A stretch of DNA of 64,000 nucleotides from Alphaproteobacteria bacterium (lineage in GTDB: Bacteria > Pseudomonadota > Alphaproteobacteria > Rhodobacterales > Rhodobacteraceae), in NCBI GenBank assembly GCA_030431825.1, contig JAUIIJ010000003.1, forward strand, positions 44,084 through 108,083, in the 5' to 3' direction. The notes beneath the pieces are model-generated. The model was not told the origin of the DNA, searched no databases, and saw only the letters and a list, made by a program, of their open reading frames with translations. Both the position numbers and the translations under genes were made by a program. Below are positions 8,615-17,808 of the stretch, piece by piece. Position 1 is the first letter of the stretch, and each line of letters starts with the position of its first letter.

Positions 8615-9745
8615 ATGTCGCTCAACCCCGTTCGCCCCTGGCGCAATATCTATCGCCGAGAGTCTCGCCGGATCATGGTGGGGAACGTCCCGGTGGGCGG
8701 CGATGCGCCAATTTCGGTGCAGACCATGACCAACACGCTGACCACGGATATTGCGGCAACCGTGGCCCAGGTGCAGGCCGCCGCCGAAGCGGGAGCAGAC
8801 ATCGTGCGGGTGTCGGTTCCGGACGAGGCATCGTCGCGGGCGCTGAAGGAAATCGTGGCGGAGAGCCCGGTTCCGATTGTTGCGGACATTCACTTTCATT
8901 ATCGCCGTGGCATCGAGGCGGCCGAGGCCGGTGCGGCCTGTCTGCGGATCAATCCGGGAAATATCGGTTCGCCCGAACGGGTGCGCGAGGTGATTTCGGC
9001 GGCGCGCGATCACGGCTGCTCGATCCGGATCGGTGTCAATGCCGGCAGTCTCGAAAAGCACCTTCTGGAGAAATACGGCGAACCCTGTCCGGACGCGATG
9101 CTCGAAAGCGGGCTGGAGCATATCAGGATCCTGCAGGACAATGATTTTCATGAGTTCAAGATCAGCGTCAAGGCGTCTGATGTGTTCATGGCGGCGGCAG
9201 CCTATCAACAGCTTGCCGAAGCGACCGACGCGCCCATTCACCTTGGCATAACCGAGGCTGGCGGCTTTGTCAGCGGCACGATCAAATCGGCCATCGGTCT
9301 GGGCAACCTGCTGTGGATGGGGATCGGCGATACCATCCGCGTCAGCCTGAGCGCCGACCCGGTCGAAGAGGTCAAGGTCGGCTACGAGATCCTCAAATCT
9401 CTCGGGTTGCGGCATCGCGGCGTCAACATCATCAGTTGCCCAAGCTGCGCGCGGCAGGGGTTTGACGTGATCAAGACCGTCGAAATGCTTGAAAAGCGGT
9501 TGGAACACATCAAGACCCCGATGAGCCTTTCGATCATCGGTTGCGTGGTGAACGGGCCGGGCGAGGCGCTGATGACGGATGTCGGTTTTACTGGCGGCGG
9601 TGCGGGCAGTGGCATGGTCTATCTGGCAGGCAAGCAGAGCCACAAGATGGGCAATGACGCGATGATCGACCATATTGTCGAGCAGGTCGAGAAAAAGGCC
9701 GCCGAAATCGAAGCGGCAAATACGGCGGCGCAGGCGGCGGAATAG
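8615..9745 (+). CDS. ispG: 4-hydroxy-3-methylbut-2-en-1-yl diphosphate synthase
   Basis: IspG (GcpE) carries out the reductive ring opening of MEcPP to HMBPP in the non-mevalonate isoprenoid pathway, using a [4Fe-4S] cluster. The 376-residue protein has the TIM-barrel opening ([31 protein letters not shown]) and the three cluster cysteines, Cys275 and Cys278 in SCPSCARQ and Cys310 in [10 protein letters not shown]. The length fits the two-domain bacterial form. ATG 8615 is the family start. The C-terminal tail after MIDHIVEQV is a short Ala/Glu-rich extension. Confidence 0.97.
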   Translation: MSLNPVRPWRNIYRRESRRIMVGNVPVGGDAPISVQTMTNTLTTDIAATVAQVQAAAEAGADIVRVSVPDEASSRALKEIVAESPVPIVADIHFHYRRGIEAAEAGAACLRINPGNIGSPERVREVISAARDHGCSIRIGVNAGSLEKHLLEKYGEPCPDAMLESGLEHIRILQDNDFHEFKISVKASDVFMAAAAYQQLAEATDAPIHLGITEAGGFVSGTIKSAIGLGNLLWMGIGDTIRVSLSADPVEEVKVGYEILKSLGLRHRGVNIISCPSCARQGFDVIKTVEMLEKRLEHIKTPMSLSIIGCVVNGPGEALMTDVGFTGGGAGSGMVYLAGKQSHKMGNDAMIDHIVEQVEKKAAEIEAANTAAQAAE

Positions 9746-9933
9746 CACCATTGAGAGAACTTGACCTGCGATCCCTGTCGGGGCGTCGCGGGGCATGTTC
9801 GAGCCTGTCGCACCGCAGTTTTATCCCATCGCACGTTCGTGCACTTACCGGCGGTCCGGTTGGAAAACAGCCATGGGCGCATCCGCGTATCGCGCGGATA
9901 TTGGTTTGCCTTGCTCCCCCGTAATGTGACAGG

Positions 9934-9954
9934 GTTTGCATAATATACGTAAAC
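9934..9954. promoter_or_regulatory. Palindrome upstream of the tungstate importer, candidate operator
   Basis: A 21-base imperfect palindrome with arms GTTTGCATA and TACGTAAAC lies 20 bases ahead of the tupB start, in an AT-rich pocket. Seven of ten arm positions are symmetric. The placement suits a repressor site or a promoter/operator overlap. It does not match the E. coli ModE consensus well, so the regulator is unknown. Confidence 0.35.
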
Positions 9955-9973
9955 CGGGCGACTTGCGGACATA

Positions 9974-10687
9974 ATGCAGGATTTTTCACAAGAATTCATG
10001 TCAGCTATGCTTCTGATTCTCTCCGGAGATTCGGAACTCTGGGCAATTGTCCTGTTGTCTCTCAAGGTTTCGTTGCTGGCGGTTGTGGTTGCTGCGGCGA
10101 TCGGCATGCCGCTCGGGGCCGCGCTTGCGGTCGGGCGTTTTCCCGGCAGGCGGCTGGTCGTCGTGTTGCTGAACGCATTGATGGGGCTGCCGCCGGTTGT
10201 CGTGGGACTGCTGGTTTACCTGATGTTGTCGCGTTCGGGGCCGCTCGGGGTGCTGCAATTGCTTTATACGCCGACCGCGATGATCATTGCGCAGGTTGTC
10301 CTGGTGACACCGATCATCGCGGCATTGACCCGACAGACCGTCGAAACGCTGGATGCGGAATATGCCGAGCAGCTGCGAAGCCTCGGGGTCTCGCGCCTTG
10401 CCTCTGTCCCGACGCTTGTGTGGGATGGCCGGGTCGCGTTGCTGACCGCCTTGCTGGCGGGGTTCGGACGGGCGATTGCCGAAGTCGGAGCGGTAATCAT
10501 GGTTGGCGGCAACATCAACCACGTGACGCGGGTGATGACCACCACCATCGCGCTTGAGACCTCGAAGGGAAATCTCGCGCTGGCGCTGGCGCTCGGCGCG
10601 ATCCTGATCGGCATCGCGGTCAGCGTCACCGGATTGGTCAGCCTGCTGGCGGTGCGCGAAGGGCAGGGCGAGATGCGCCATGCGTGA
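9974..10687 (+). CDS. tupB: Tungstate ABC transporter permease (TupB-like)
   Basis: A 237-residue inner-membrane permease of the TupB/WtpB/ModB class. About five to six hydrophobic spans are visible: LLSLKVSLLAVVVAAAIGMPLG, VVLLNALMGLPPVVVGLLVYL, MIIAQVVLVTPIIAAL and two at the C-terminus. The ABC-coupling EAA loop is at EQLRSLGVSRL. TupB assignment rests on the neighbouring TupA. The start at 9974 has a weak ribosome site; the ATG at 9998 is an alternative. Its end overlaps the ATPase gene by 8 bases. Confidence 0.88.
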   Translation: MQDFSQEFMSAMLLILSGDSELWAIVLLSLKVSLLAVVVAAAIGMPLGAALAVGRFPGRRLVVVLLNALMGLPPVVVGLLVYLMLSRSGPLGVLQLLYTPTAMIIAQVVLVTPIIAALTRQTVETLDAEYAEQLRSLGVSRLASVPTLVWDGRVALLTALLAGFGRAIAEVGAVIMVGGNINHVTRVMTTTIALETSKGNLALALALGAILIGIAVSVTGLVSLLAVREGQGEMRHA

Positions 10688-11423
10688 CCTGTTGGCCGAT
10701 GAAACCTTTGGGCAACCCCTGATCGAGGCGTCCGGCCTGCGGATCGGGCGCAATGGCGGCACCCTGCTCGACATTGCGCATCTGGCGCTCGACGGGCCTG
10801 GGCCCACGGTGATCCTGGGACCCAACGGCGCCGGCAAGAGCTTGCTTCTGCGCTGCCTTCACGGCTTGATCACACCCGATTGCGGGGTGGTACGGCAGGG
10901 CGGGATCCCGCTGAATGCCGCGGCGCGGTCACGCCAGGCGATGGTGTTCCAGAAGCCGGTCCTGCTGCGCCGGTCGGTTGCCGCAAATCTCGACTTTGTG
11001 CTGAAACGGCAGAAGCTGTCGCGTCGCGATCGCAAGGCAAGAATTGCAACCCTGCTGGACGAAGGCGGGCTTGAGGGGAAGGCGCGGCAACCTGCACGCA
11101 GCCTGTCCGGAGGCGAAGCGCAGCGCCTTGCAATATTGCGGGCGCTGGCGCGTGCACCCGACATTCTCTTTCTCGATGAACCGACAAGTGCGCTGGACCC
11201 ATCGGCGACGCAGCGTATCGAGGCGATGGTTCTGATAGCGGCACGGCGCGGCACCCGCATCGTCATGGTGACACATGATATCGGCCAGGCCCGGCGCATG
11301 GGTCATGACATCGTGCTCATGCAGACCGGGCAGGTCGCCGAACATGCGCTCGCGCGCGATTTCTTTGATGCCCCGCAAAGCCAGGCGGCGCGCCGCTTTC
11401 TGGCGGGGGCGCTGGTCTTGTAA
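10680..11423 (+). CDS. tupC: Tungstate ABC transporter ATP-binding protein (TupC-like)
   Basis: A 247-residue ABC ATPase. Walker A is GPNGAGKS (47-54), the Q-loop lies in MVFQKP, the signature is LSGGEAQR, Walker B with the catalytic Glu is ILFLDEPTSALD, and the switch His is in MVTHDIGQA. It lacks the C-terminal TOBE/Mop molybdate-binding domain found in ModC, which agrees with the tungstate (TupC) branch. It would power TupB at the cytoplasmic face. Start ATG 10680 is translationally coupled to tupB. Confidence 0.9.
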   Translation: MRDLLADETFGQPLIEASGLRIGRNGGTLLDIAHLALDGPGPTVILGPNGAGKSLLLRCLHGLITPDCGVVRQGGIPLNAAARSRQAMVFQKPVLLRRSVAANLDFVLKRQKLSRRDRKARIATLLDEGGLEGKARQPARSLSGGEAQRLAILRALARAPDILFLDEPTSALDPSATQRIEAMVLIAARRGTRIVMVTHDIGQARRMGHDIVLMQTGQVAEHALARDFFDAPQSQAARRFLAGALVL

Positions 11424-11450
11424 TCCAAAACACTGATGGAGAGTTTGAAT

Positions 11451-12269
11451 ATGTTCGGAAAATTCGTCCGAGGCGTGGCCCTGGGGCTGGCGCTGGTCAG
11501 CGGATCGGCAGCGTTTGCCGATGACAATTTCATCGTGGTGCAATCCACGACCTCGACCCAGAACTCGGGCTTGCTGGACGCGATCCTGCCGACGTTCAGG
11601 GACAAGACCGGCATCGAAGTGCGGGTGGTCGCTGTCGGGACCGGGCAGGCGATCAAGAACGCGATGAACGGGGATGGTGATGTCCTGCTTGTCCATGCAA
11701 AGCCGGCGGAAGAGAAATTCGTGGCCGATGGCTGGGGAGTCGAACGCAGGGACGTGATGTACAATGATTTCGTGCTGATCGGCCCCGAAGAGGACCCCGC
11801 CGGGGTCGCAGGTGGCAAGGATATCGTCGCCGCATTCAGGCAGATTGCCGAGGCCAACGCCCCGTTTGCCTCGCGCGGCGACGACAGCGGCACGCACAAG
11901 GCCGAACTGCGCCACTGGGAAGAGGCGAATGTCGATGTCGCCGCGCATTCGGGGGCGTGGTACCGCGAGACCGGCTCGGGCATGGGAGCGACACTGAACG
12001 CGGCTGCCGGGATGGACGCCTATGTGCTCAGCGACCGGGCGACATGGATTGCGTTCGGCAACAAGAGCGGCATGAAAATCCTTGTCGAAGGTGACCCGAA
12101 ACTGTTCAACCAATACGGGGTCATCCTCGTGAATCCGGAAAAGCACGCGCATGTCAAGGCAGCCGAGGGGCAGAGCTTTATCGACTGGCTGACCGGCGAA
12201 GAAGGACAGGCCGCCATCGCCGGCTACAAACTTGACGGGCAGCAGCTCTTTTTCCCGAACGCTCAATAA
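11451..12269 (+). CDS. tupA: Tungstate-binding periplasmic protein (TupA)
   Basis: A 272-residue extracytoplasmic solute-binding protein. Residues 1-23 are a signal peptide ending in AAFA. The mature protein begins with the oxyanion-binding signature STTSTQNSGLLD (32-43), the TTTST..SGLLD motif of TupA tungstate receptors, and has SRGDDSGTHKAEL in the second lobe, also typical. ATG 11451 was chosen over 11436 because GGAGAG lies 7-12 bases upstream and the signal peptide then starts cleanly. Tungstate would serve W-enzymes such as formate dehydrogenases; moeA and moaC elsewhere in the window are compatible, but no W-enzyme gene is present here. Confidence 0.93.
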   Translation: MFGKFVRGVALGLALVSGSAAFADDNFIVVQSTTSTQNSGLLDAILPTFRDKTGIEVRVVAVGTGQAIKNAMNGDGDVLLVHAKPAEEKFVADGWGVERRDVMYNDFVLIGPEEDPAGVAGGKDIVAAFRQIAEANAPFASRGDDSGTHKAELRHWEEANVDVAAHSGAWYRETGSGMGATLNAAAGMDAYVLSDRATWIAFGNKSGMKILVEGDPKLFNQYGVILVNPEKHAHVKAAEGQSFIDWLTGEEGQAAIAGYKLDGQQLFFPNAQ

Positions 12270-12306
12270 GACACCGGGGCGCGGGCCAGAAACGTTTCGT
12301 GTTCTT

Positions 12307-12365
12307 GCCCGCATCACCTGATCCCGCCTGAAATCGGAGATTTCAACGCATCAGGTGGTGCGGGC
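12307..12365. terminator. Nested double hairpin between convergent tupA and mmsB
   Basis: A 16-base stem (12307-12322 with 12350-12365, arms GCCCGCATCACCTGAT and its complement, one G-T wobble) encloses a second hairpin TGAAATC-gga-GATTTCA at 12329-12345. There is no U-tract on either side. It sits between two converging operons, so it may act as a bidirectional barrier or an mRNA 3'-end stabiliser. Confidence 0.6.
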
Positions 12366-12390
12366 GGTTTCGGGCCGGTCGCGAAACGCT

Positions 12391-13266
12391 CTATTCCGCG
12401 CGACCCCGCTTTTCAAAACGCGGCAGCATCGCGCTGAAATCGCGGCCCTTGCCATCTTCATTCTCGACAAATTGCGCATAGAGCGTCTGGGCGAGCTGTC
12501 CCATAGGGGTGTCCGCATCGGCGCTTTCGGCGGCCTGTTGACTCAGGCGCAGGTCCTTGAGCATGAGATCGGCGGCAAACCCGGGCTTGTACCCGTTGTC
12601 GGCGGGGCTTTGCGGGCCGACGCCCGGTGCCGGGCAATAGGCGTTCATGGACCAGCTGTAGCCGGACGAGGTGCTGACCACGTCGAACATCTTCTGCCGG
12701 TCCAACCCGAGCTTGTCGGCCAATGCAAAGGCTTCGCAGGTCGCAATCATCGTGACCCCGAGGATCATGTTGTTGCAGATCTTCGCCGCCTGTCCGGCAC
12801 CGGCTTCGCCGCAATGCACGGCTTTCTGCCCCATGATGTCAAACAGCGGTGCGGCCTTGGCAAAGGCGGGTGCGCTTCCGCCGGCCATGAAGGTCAGCGT
12901 GCCGGCAGATGCGCCGCCGACACCACCGGAAACCGGCGCGTCCACCGCCAAAAGGCCAGCGGCCTCGGCATCTGCCGCAACCGCGCGGGCGCTGTCCACG
13001 TCCACGGTCGAGCAATCGACAAGCGCCGCTCCCCGGGTCATCGCGGGGATGATGTCCGCGGCGACCGAGCGAAGTATGTCTCCGTTGGGCAGCATGGTGA
13101 TGACCACCTCTGCACCCGACGCGCATTCGGCGGCGGATGCTGCCATGCTCACCCCCTCGACGCTGACATCGGCCATGTCAAAGCCGACCACCTCGTGACC
13201 GGCGCCGGCCAGGTTGGCAGCCATTGGTGCACCCATGTTGCCCAGCCCGATAAACCCGATTTTCAT
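12391..13266 (-). CDS. mmsB: 3-hydroxyisobutyrate dehydrogenase
   Basis: NAD-dependent oxidation of 3-hydroxyisobutyrate to methylmalonate semialdehyde in valine breakdown. The 291-residue protein opens MKIGFIGLGNMGAPMAANL, the Rossmann GxGxxG with the beta-hydroxyacid dehydrogenase signature. It continues with DAPVSGGVGGASAGTL (substrate-binding) and a catalytic Lys in GAGQAAKICNNM. ATG 13266 is preceded by GAGGAG; the ATG at 13287 would overlap the upstream gene and adds nothing conserved. It is the last gene of the acd-hydrolase-mmsB run, with a 10-base gap. Confidence 0.95.
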   Translation of the reverse strand: MKIGFIGLGNMGAPMAANLAGAGHEVVGFDMADVSVEGVSMAASAAECASGAEVVITMLPNGDILRSVAADIIPAMTRGAALVDCSTVDVDSARAVAADAEAAGLLAVDAPVSGGVGGASAGTLTFMAGGSAPAFAKAAPLFDIMGQKAVHCGEAGAGQAAKICNNMILGVTMIATCEAFALADKLGLDRQKMFDVVSTSSGYSWSMNAYCPAPGVGPQSPADNGYKPGFAADLMLKDLRLSQQAAESADADTPMGQLAQTLYAQFVENEDGKGRDFSAMLPRFEKRGRAE

Positions 13267-13276
13267 GGCATTCTCC

Positions 13277-14314
13277 TCATCTGTCAAACTTCAGTCCCTC
13301 TGCGCCGAGCGGAGCGAGCATCGCTTCGATGGCGTCGCGCGGCACCGGTGCGCCGGCAAATTTCCACTTTGGATTACGATCCTTGTCAATGATCGCGGCG
13401 CGGATTCCTTCGAGGAAATCGCCCTGCTGCATCGCGCGGTGCGTATAGCGATATTCCATCCTCAGCGCGTGGTGCATGTCAGCGGATTCCGCCTGTAAAA
13501 AGCGAATGATTTCAAGCGCGCAAGCCATGGCCAGCGGCGAATTTCGCAGCATGGCCGCGCCGGTCGCGCTCGCAAATTCGCTGTCCTCACGGGCGAGATT
13601 TTCCTGGATGCCGGATAGGGTGGGGGCGGCAAACAGGCGGTCGATCTCGGGCTGTCGCGCGCGCAGCGCAGCGGCCGGCGGTGTTCTTGCATGTGTGTCC
13701 AGAAGGGAGACATCGCCGCTCGCCTCGATCAGCTCGATCAGGTCGCCCCATTCGGCACGCGGGATGAAATGGTCGGCGAACCCGGCGAAAATCGCGTCGG
13801 CGGCATCCATCCGCGCGGCACTTGTGCCCAGATAGACGCCCAGATGCCCGGGCGCGCGCGCCAGGAGATAGCTGCCGCCCACGTCGGGCACCAGACCGAT
13901 GCCGCATTCGGGCATGGCGATCCGGCTGCTTTCCTCGACCACGCGGTGTTTGCCGTGACAGCCGATGCCGACGCCGCCGCCCATGGTGAATCCCTGCATG
14001 AAGCTGACCACCGGTTTCGCATAGGTGGCGAGCAGCGCGTTCAGCCGGTATTCATCGCGCCAGAACGACTGGCCATAGTCGTACTCCCCGCGCATTCCGG
14101 TTTCGTAGAGTTCGGCAATGTCGCCCCCGGCGCAAAAGGCCTTGTCGCCTTCGGCATCTATGATGACCAGCGCCACGTGTTCTTCTTCGCGCCACAGGTG
14201 CAGGGCGGTGTCGATCGCCCGGCACATGTCATGGCTGAGCGCGTTCAGCGCCTTGGGCCGGGTCAGGGTGATCCGCCCGGCGCGCCCCTCAACGCGAATG
14301 TTTATGTCGCTCAC
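13277..14314 (-). CDS. 3-hydroxyisobutyryl-CoA hydrolase (enoyl-CoA hydratase/isomerase family)
   Basis: A 345-residue crotonase-fold protein of HIBCH length, longer than a plain enoyl-CoA hydratase (about 260). ALNALSHDM, KAFCAGGDIAELYE (oxyanion-hole segment) and GFTMGGGVGIGCHG plus PECGIGLVPDVGGSYLLAR are the family blocks; the Glu in the PECGIGL segment is the catalytic residue in HIBCH. It releases CoA from 3-hydroxyisobutyryl-CoA in valine degradation. The start is GTG 14314, 6 bases after the acyl-CoA dehydrogenase stop. The flanking dehydrogenases support the assignment. Confidence 0.9.
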   Translation of the reverse strand: MSDINIRVEGRAGRITLTRPKALNALSHDMCRAIDTALHLWREEEHVALVIIDAEGDKAFCAGGDIAELYETGMRGEYDYGQSFWRDEYRLNALLATYAKPVVSFMQGFTMGGGVGIGCHGKHRVVEESSRIAMPECGIGLVPDVGGSYLLARAPGHLGVYLGTSAARMDAADAIFAGFADHFIPRAEWGDLIELIEASGDVSLLDTHARTPPAAALRARQPEIDRLFAAPTLSGIQENLAREDSEFASATGAAMLRNSPLAMACALEIIRFLQAESADMHHALRMEYRYTHRAMQQGDFLEGIRAAIIDKDRNPKWKFAGAPVPRDAIEAMLAPLGAEGLKFDR

Positions 14315-14320
14315 GGCGTC

Positions 14321-15463
14321 TTACCGTGATGCGAGCATGTGCCGCGCCACGATCACGCGCATGATCTCGTTGGTGCCTTCGAGAATCTGGTGCACGCGCA
14401 GGTCACGCACCAGTTTTTCGATGCCGTAATCCGCGAGATAGCCGTAGCCGCCATGCAATTGCAGGCACTGATCGACGATCCTGCTGCCCGCCTCGGTCAC
14501 GAATTTCTTGGCCATGGCACAATGCTTGGATGCGTCGGGAGCGCCCTGATCGAGCTTCCACGCCGCCTGGCGCAGGAAGACGCGCGCGGCCTGCAATTCG
14601 ATCTCCATGTCGGCGAGGCGGAATTGCAGCCCCTGGAACTGGTCGATCGAGGTGCCGAAGGCCTTGCGTTCGGACATGTAGGTCAGCGTCAGGTCCAACG
14701 CCGCCTGCGCCGCCCCGAGCGAGCAGGACGAGATATTGAGCCGCCCGCCATCCAGGCCCATCATCGCGTATTTGAAACCCTGTCCCTCTTCGCCGACGAG
14801 GTTGTTTTCGGGGATCCTGCAATCGTCGAACTGGACCTGGGCCGTAGGCTGGCTGCGCCAGCCCATCTTGTCCTCGAGGCCACCAAAGGACAGGCCGGGC
14901 GTTCCGTCCTCGACATAGACGGTCGAGATGCCCCTGGGGCCAGCCTCGCCCGTGCGGACCATGCAGACATAGGCGTCGGAATAGCTGCCGCCCGAGATGA
15001 ATGCCTTGGTCCCGTTCAAAACGTATACGCTGTCGCTCTTTTCCGCGCGGGTCTTGAGCGCGGCGGCGTCGCTGCCCGAACCCGGCTCGGTCAGGCAATA
15101 GGACAGCACCGTCTCCAGCGAGACGACGCCCGGCATCACCCGTTCCTTCATCTCGTCACTGGCGAAAGTGTCGATCATCTTGGCGCACATGTTGTGGATG
15201 GACAGGAACGAGGCGACCGACGGGCAGGCCATGCTCAGGGCCTCAAAGACCAGCGTGGCGTCAAGCCGGCTCAGGCCGGAGCCACCGGATTCTTCGCTGA
15301 CATAGAGCCCGCCAAAGCCCAGTTCGCCGATTTGCGGCCACAGGGATTTCGGTATCGTGCCATCGGCTTCCCACTGGCGTGCGAAGGGGGCGATGTTTTC
15401 CTGTCCGAACGCCCGCGCCATGTCGAAAATGGCGGTTTGTTCCTCGGTCATTGCGAAATCCAT
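14321..15463 (-). CDS. Acyl-CoA dehydrogenase, probable isobutyryl-CoA dehydrogenase
   Basis: A 380-residue flavoprotein of the acyl-CoA dehydrogenase family. It has SYCLTEPGSGSDAA (FAD contact), LNGTKAFISGG, GGRLNISSCSLG, LQLHGGYGYL and the catalytic Glu362 in ILEGTNEI, the position used by short-chain, isobutyryl- and 2-methylbutyryl-type enzymes. Isobutyryl-CoA is the likely substrate because it is followed directly by the hydrolase and mmsB. Electrons would go to ETF. It is the first gene of the run; a 20-base palindrome lies 22 bases upstream of the ATG. Confidence 0.9.
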   Translation of the reverse strand: MDFAMTEEQTAIFDMARAFGQENIAPFARQWEADGTIPKSLWPQIGELGFGGLYVSEESGGSGLSRLDATLVFEALSMACPSVASFLSIHNMCAKMIDTFASDEMKERVMPGVVSLETVLSYCLTEPGSGSDAAALKTRAEKSDSVYVLNGTKAFISGGSYSDAYVCMVRTGEAGPRGISTVYVEDGTPGLSFGGLEDKMGWRSQPTAQVQFDDCRIPENNLVGEEGQGFKYAMMGLDGGRLNISSCSLGAAQAALDLTLTYMSERKAFGTSIDQFQGLQFRLADMEIELQAARVFLRQAAWKLDQGAPDASKHCAMAKKFVTEAGSRIVDQCLQLHGGYGYLADYGIEKLVRDLRVHQILEGTNEIMRVIVARHMLASR

Positions 15464-15485
15464 GCGGGTCTCCTCCAGCGCGTCG

Positions 15486-15505
15486 AATTGAACGATTGTT
15501 TAATT
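15486..15505. promoter_or_regulatory. Imperfect palindrome in front of the valine-degradation run
   Basis: Arms AATTGAACGA and TTGTTTAATT are symmetric at 8 of 10 positions, with AAC-GATT-GTT at the core. The site lies 22 bases upstream of the acyl-CoA dehydrogenase ATG. TetR-family regulators of acyl-CoA metabolism often use this type of site. No TetR gene is present in the window, so the regulator is unassigned. Confidence 0.35.
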
Positions 15506-15581
15506 CCGGATTCTTACAGGAATATTGCCGGGATATGCAATCCGCACCTGCAAAAGCCTGTGGTCAGGGCTGTCCGTATCA

Positions 15582-16700
15582 TCAGAGATCGGCATGAAAT
15601 TCTTCGATCAGGTGCTTCACGACCGCGACTCCGGGCGGCTGCGTGCCGGCCTCGGCCGCTTCGGCATGGACCCGCCTCTGGCGCGCGGCGCTGGTTCCGT
15701 CGCGCAGGATGCCGCGCAGGGTTGCCAGTTCCTGCTGTGTTTGCAGGGCTTCGGCGTCCTCAGAGAGCAGACCGATCAATTCATCGAGGAGCACATCGAA
15801 CGGCTTGACCGAACGGTCGCCGAAATCGATCAACCCCTCGCTCGTGCCATAGCGCTGCGCCCGCCAGCGGTTCTCGGCAATCAGGAAGCGATCGTAGGTG
15901 CGCCAGCGCTGGTTGCGTTCGCGCAGGCGGCACAGCATCCGGGTCAGGGCCTGGATCATCGCCGCCAGCGCGAGCGTGTGTTCAAGACGCGGCTGCACAT
16001 CCATGATCCGGGTTTCAAGGGTCGGGAAATTGTGCGACGGGCGCAGGTCCCACCAGATCTTGCTGGTGTCTTCGATGATGTCCAGATCAATCAGCGTGCC
16101 GGTGGTGCGCTCGTACTCGGCCCAGCTTTCGAAATGCGGGGGCAGGCCGGTGCGTGGCAGATTGTCAAAGATCGTCAGGCGGTATGACGCCAGCCGGGTG
16201 TCATCGCCCTGCCAGAAGGGTGACGAGGAGGAGAGCGCCAGCAGGTGCGGCAGAAAATAGCTCAGCTGCGGCATCAGATCGGTGCGCAGCGCGGGTTCTT
16301 CGATGCCGACATGCACATGCATGCCACAGATCAGCATGCGCCGCGCGACGCCGCCGAGCGCGCGCTCGAGTGCGTTGTAGCGATCCTTTTCGGTATGTTG
16401 CTGATCTTTCCAGTCGGCAAAGGGATGGCAGGACACCGCAATCGGCGCGAGGTTGTATTCCGCCGCGTGACGCGACACGCAGGAACGCAGGTGTTTCAGA
16501 TCCTCGCGCGCCTCGGCAATCGAACCGCAGACACGGGTGCCGACCTCGATCTGGCATTGCAGGAACTCGGGGCTGACCTGATCTTCGAGATCGGATTGGC
16601 AGGCCGACATGAGCTCGGGTGGCGCTTCGGCAAGATCGAAGCTGTCGCGGTCGACCAGCAGGTATTCTTCCTCGATCCCGATGGTGAAATCCTGCTGCAT
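15582..16700 (-). CDS. Carboxylate-amine ligase, glutamate-cysteine ligase 2 (YbdK) family
   Basis: A 372-residue member of GCS2. Its opening [13 protein letters not shown] is the family mark (GxExE metal-binding residues), then [15 protein letters not shown] (nucleotide/metal contact) and a [19 protein letters not shown] block. E. coli YbdK has weak gamma-glutamylcysteine ligase activity; the physiological product is unsettled. ATG 16700 follows GGGAGGAC; upstream in-frame ATG 16757 has no such site. It lies 118 bases upstream of the acyl-CoA dehydrogenase on the same strand. Confidence 0.88.
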   Translation of the reverse strand: MQQDFTIGIEEEYLLVDRDSFDLAEAPPELMSACQSDLEDQVSPEFLQCQIEVGTRVCGSIAEAREDLKHLRSCVSRHAAEYNLAPIAVSCHPFADWKDQQHTEKDRYNALERALGGVARRMLICGMHVHVGIEEPALRTDLMPQLSYFLPHLLALSSSSPFWQGDDTRLASYRLTIFDNLPRTGLPPHFESWAEYERTTGTLIDLDIIEDTSKIWWDLRPSHNFPTLETRIMDVQPRLEHTLALAAMIQALTRMLCRLRERNQRWRTYDRFLIAENRWRAQRYGTSEGLIDFGDRSVKPFDVLLDELIGLLSEDAEALQTQQELATLRGILRDGTSAARQRRVHAEAAEAGTQPPGVAVVKHLIEEFHADL

Positions 16701-16855
16701 GTTGTCCTCCCAATGATTGATTTGCTCCAGTGAAAGCCCTGGCCGCGTCGTTGCCAAGCGAAAAATCGGCCGGCGGCGGGTTGCGATGCTCCGCCGAACA
16801 GGGCAAGTCAGCGGGCAAACGCCGCACAGGCAGATCGGTTGACGGGACGAGCGGG

Positions 16856-17701
16856 ATGGGAAACGGAAGCAGGATTCGCAAGATCAACAGCTTGCTGGCT
16901 GATCTTGATGTGCGGTTGGCGGACGGTGATGCCTATCGCGCCGAGCAGGAGAGGTTGCGTGCCTTCGAGGCGCGCGGCGGTCTGGACGCGCCGGCCTATG
17001 CCTTTTCTCCGGGGATGGACAGTTTCGACATCTCTTCGCTTGTCGCGGACTACGGGGAACACGAAGACGCGCTGGCGGGCCTGATGGGCGGTGGTGGAGC
17101 GGCGGGATACGCGCCCGTGAACGGTTATTTCGACAGCCCGGATGCAGAGGCGCTTTACCTCATGGTGCGGCGCGCGCGACCGCGACGGGTGATCGAGGTC
17201 GGATCTGGCAACTCCACCCGGATCACGCGGCAGGCCATTATCGACGGCGGTCTGAACACGACGCTGACGGCCGTCGATCCATGGCCCCGCGCCGATATTG
17301 GCGATGTGGTGGACCGGTTCGAACAGGCAACGGTTGAAAGTCTGGAGCCGTCAATGTTGGCGGAACTGGCCGAGGGCGACATCCTGTTCATCGACAGCAG
17401 CCATCAGGTTCGCATGAGCAACGATGTCGCGCATCTGTTTTGCCGCATCATTCCGGCGCTGGCCGCTGGCGTCATCATCCACGTGCATGACGTTTTCCTG
17501 CCTTACGAATATCCCAAGCGCTTCTTTTACGACTGCCCATCCTGGGCCGAGCAGTACATGCTGCACGCGCTGCTGCAGGGGGGAGGCTATGAGATTTTGT
17601 GGCCGGGCTATTTCCTGCAACAGGAGCGGCCGGACGCCGTGGCCGCATTGCCGTTTCTCGCCAGCGGGCGGGCACAGAGTTTCTGGATCAGGAAGCGGTA
17701 G
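16856..17701 (+). CDS. Class I SAM-dependent methyltransferase (Methyltransf_24 type)
   Basis: About 281 residues from the ATG at 16856. [13 protein letters not shown] is the glycine-rich SAM loop, [12 protein letters not shown] the acidic strand-2 end, and [19 protein letters not shown] the strand-4 motif; [10 protein letters not shown] and YFLQQERPD follow. The frame stays open to a GTG at 16730, but that segment is Ser/Gly-rich and unlike the family, so the shorter form is favoured; the start is uncertain. The substrate is unknown; the family often methylates glycans. A hairpin pair lies directly after the stop. Confidence 0.72.
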   Translation: MGNGSRIRKINSLLADLDVRLADGDAYRAEQERLRAFEARGGLDAPAYAFSPGMDSFDISSLVADYGEHEDALAGLMGGGGAAGYAPVNGYFDSPDAEALYLMVRRARPRRVIEVGSGNSTRITRQAIIDGGLNTTLTAVDPWPRADIGDVVDRFEQATVESLEPSMLAELAEGDILFIDSSHQVRMSNDVAHLFCRIIPALAAGVIIHVHDVFLPYEYPKRFFYDCPSWAEQYMLHALLQGGGYEILWPGYFLQQERPDAVAALPFLASGRAQSFWIRKR

Positions 17702-17709
17702 GCGGGGCA

Positions 17710-17750
17710 GGGGGCGCTGCCCCCTCCGGGAGAAATCGGGGATTTCTCCC
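17710..17750 (+). terminator. Tandem hairpins, REP-like repeat candidate
   Basis: Two adjacent hairpins: GGGGGC-gct-GCCCCC at 17710-17724 and a perfect 10-base stem GGGAGAAATC-ggg-GATTTCTCCC at 17728-17750, followed by a CCCCCGGAGTATTTT segment ending at 17769. Blocks of this look recur between genes in Rhodobacterales genomes from my recollection. The inner motif GAAATC-GGR-GATTTC is shared with the hairpin at 12330-12344. It probably ends the methyltransferase mRNA. Confidence 0.55.
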
Positions 17751-17808
17751 GTTCACCCCCGGAGTATTTTCACAAAGATGAAATCCGGGGTCGGCCTGTT
17801 CTGCCGGT

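Noticed and set aside
9746..9860. tRNA-like GTTCGAGCC segment downstream of ispG
   Set aside because: No acceptor or anticodon stem can be folded around it.
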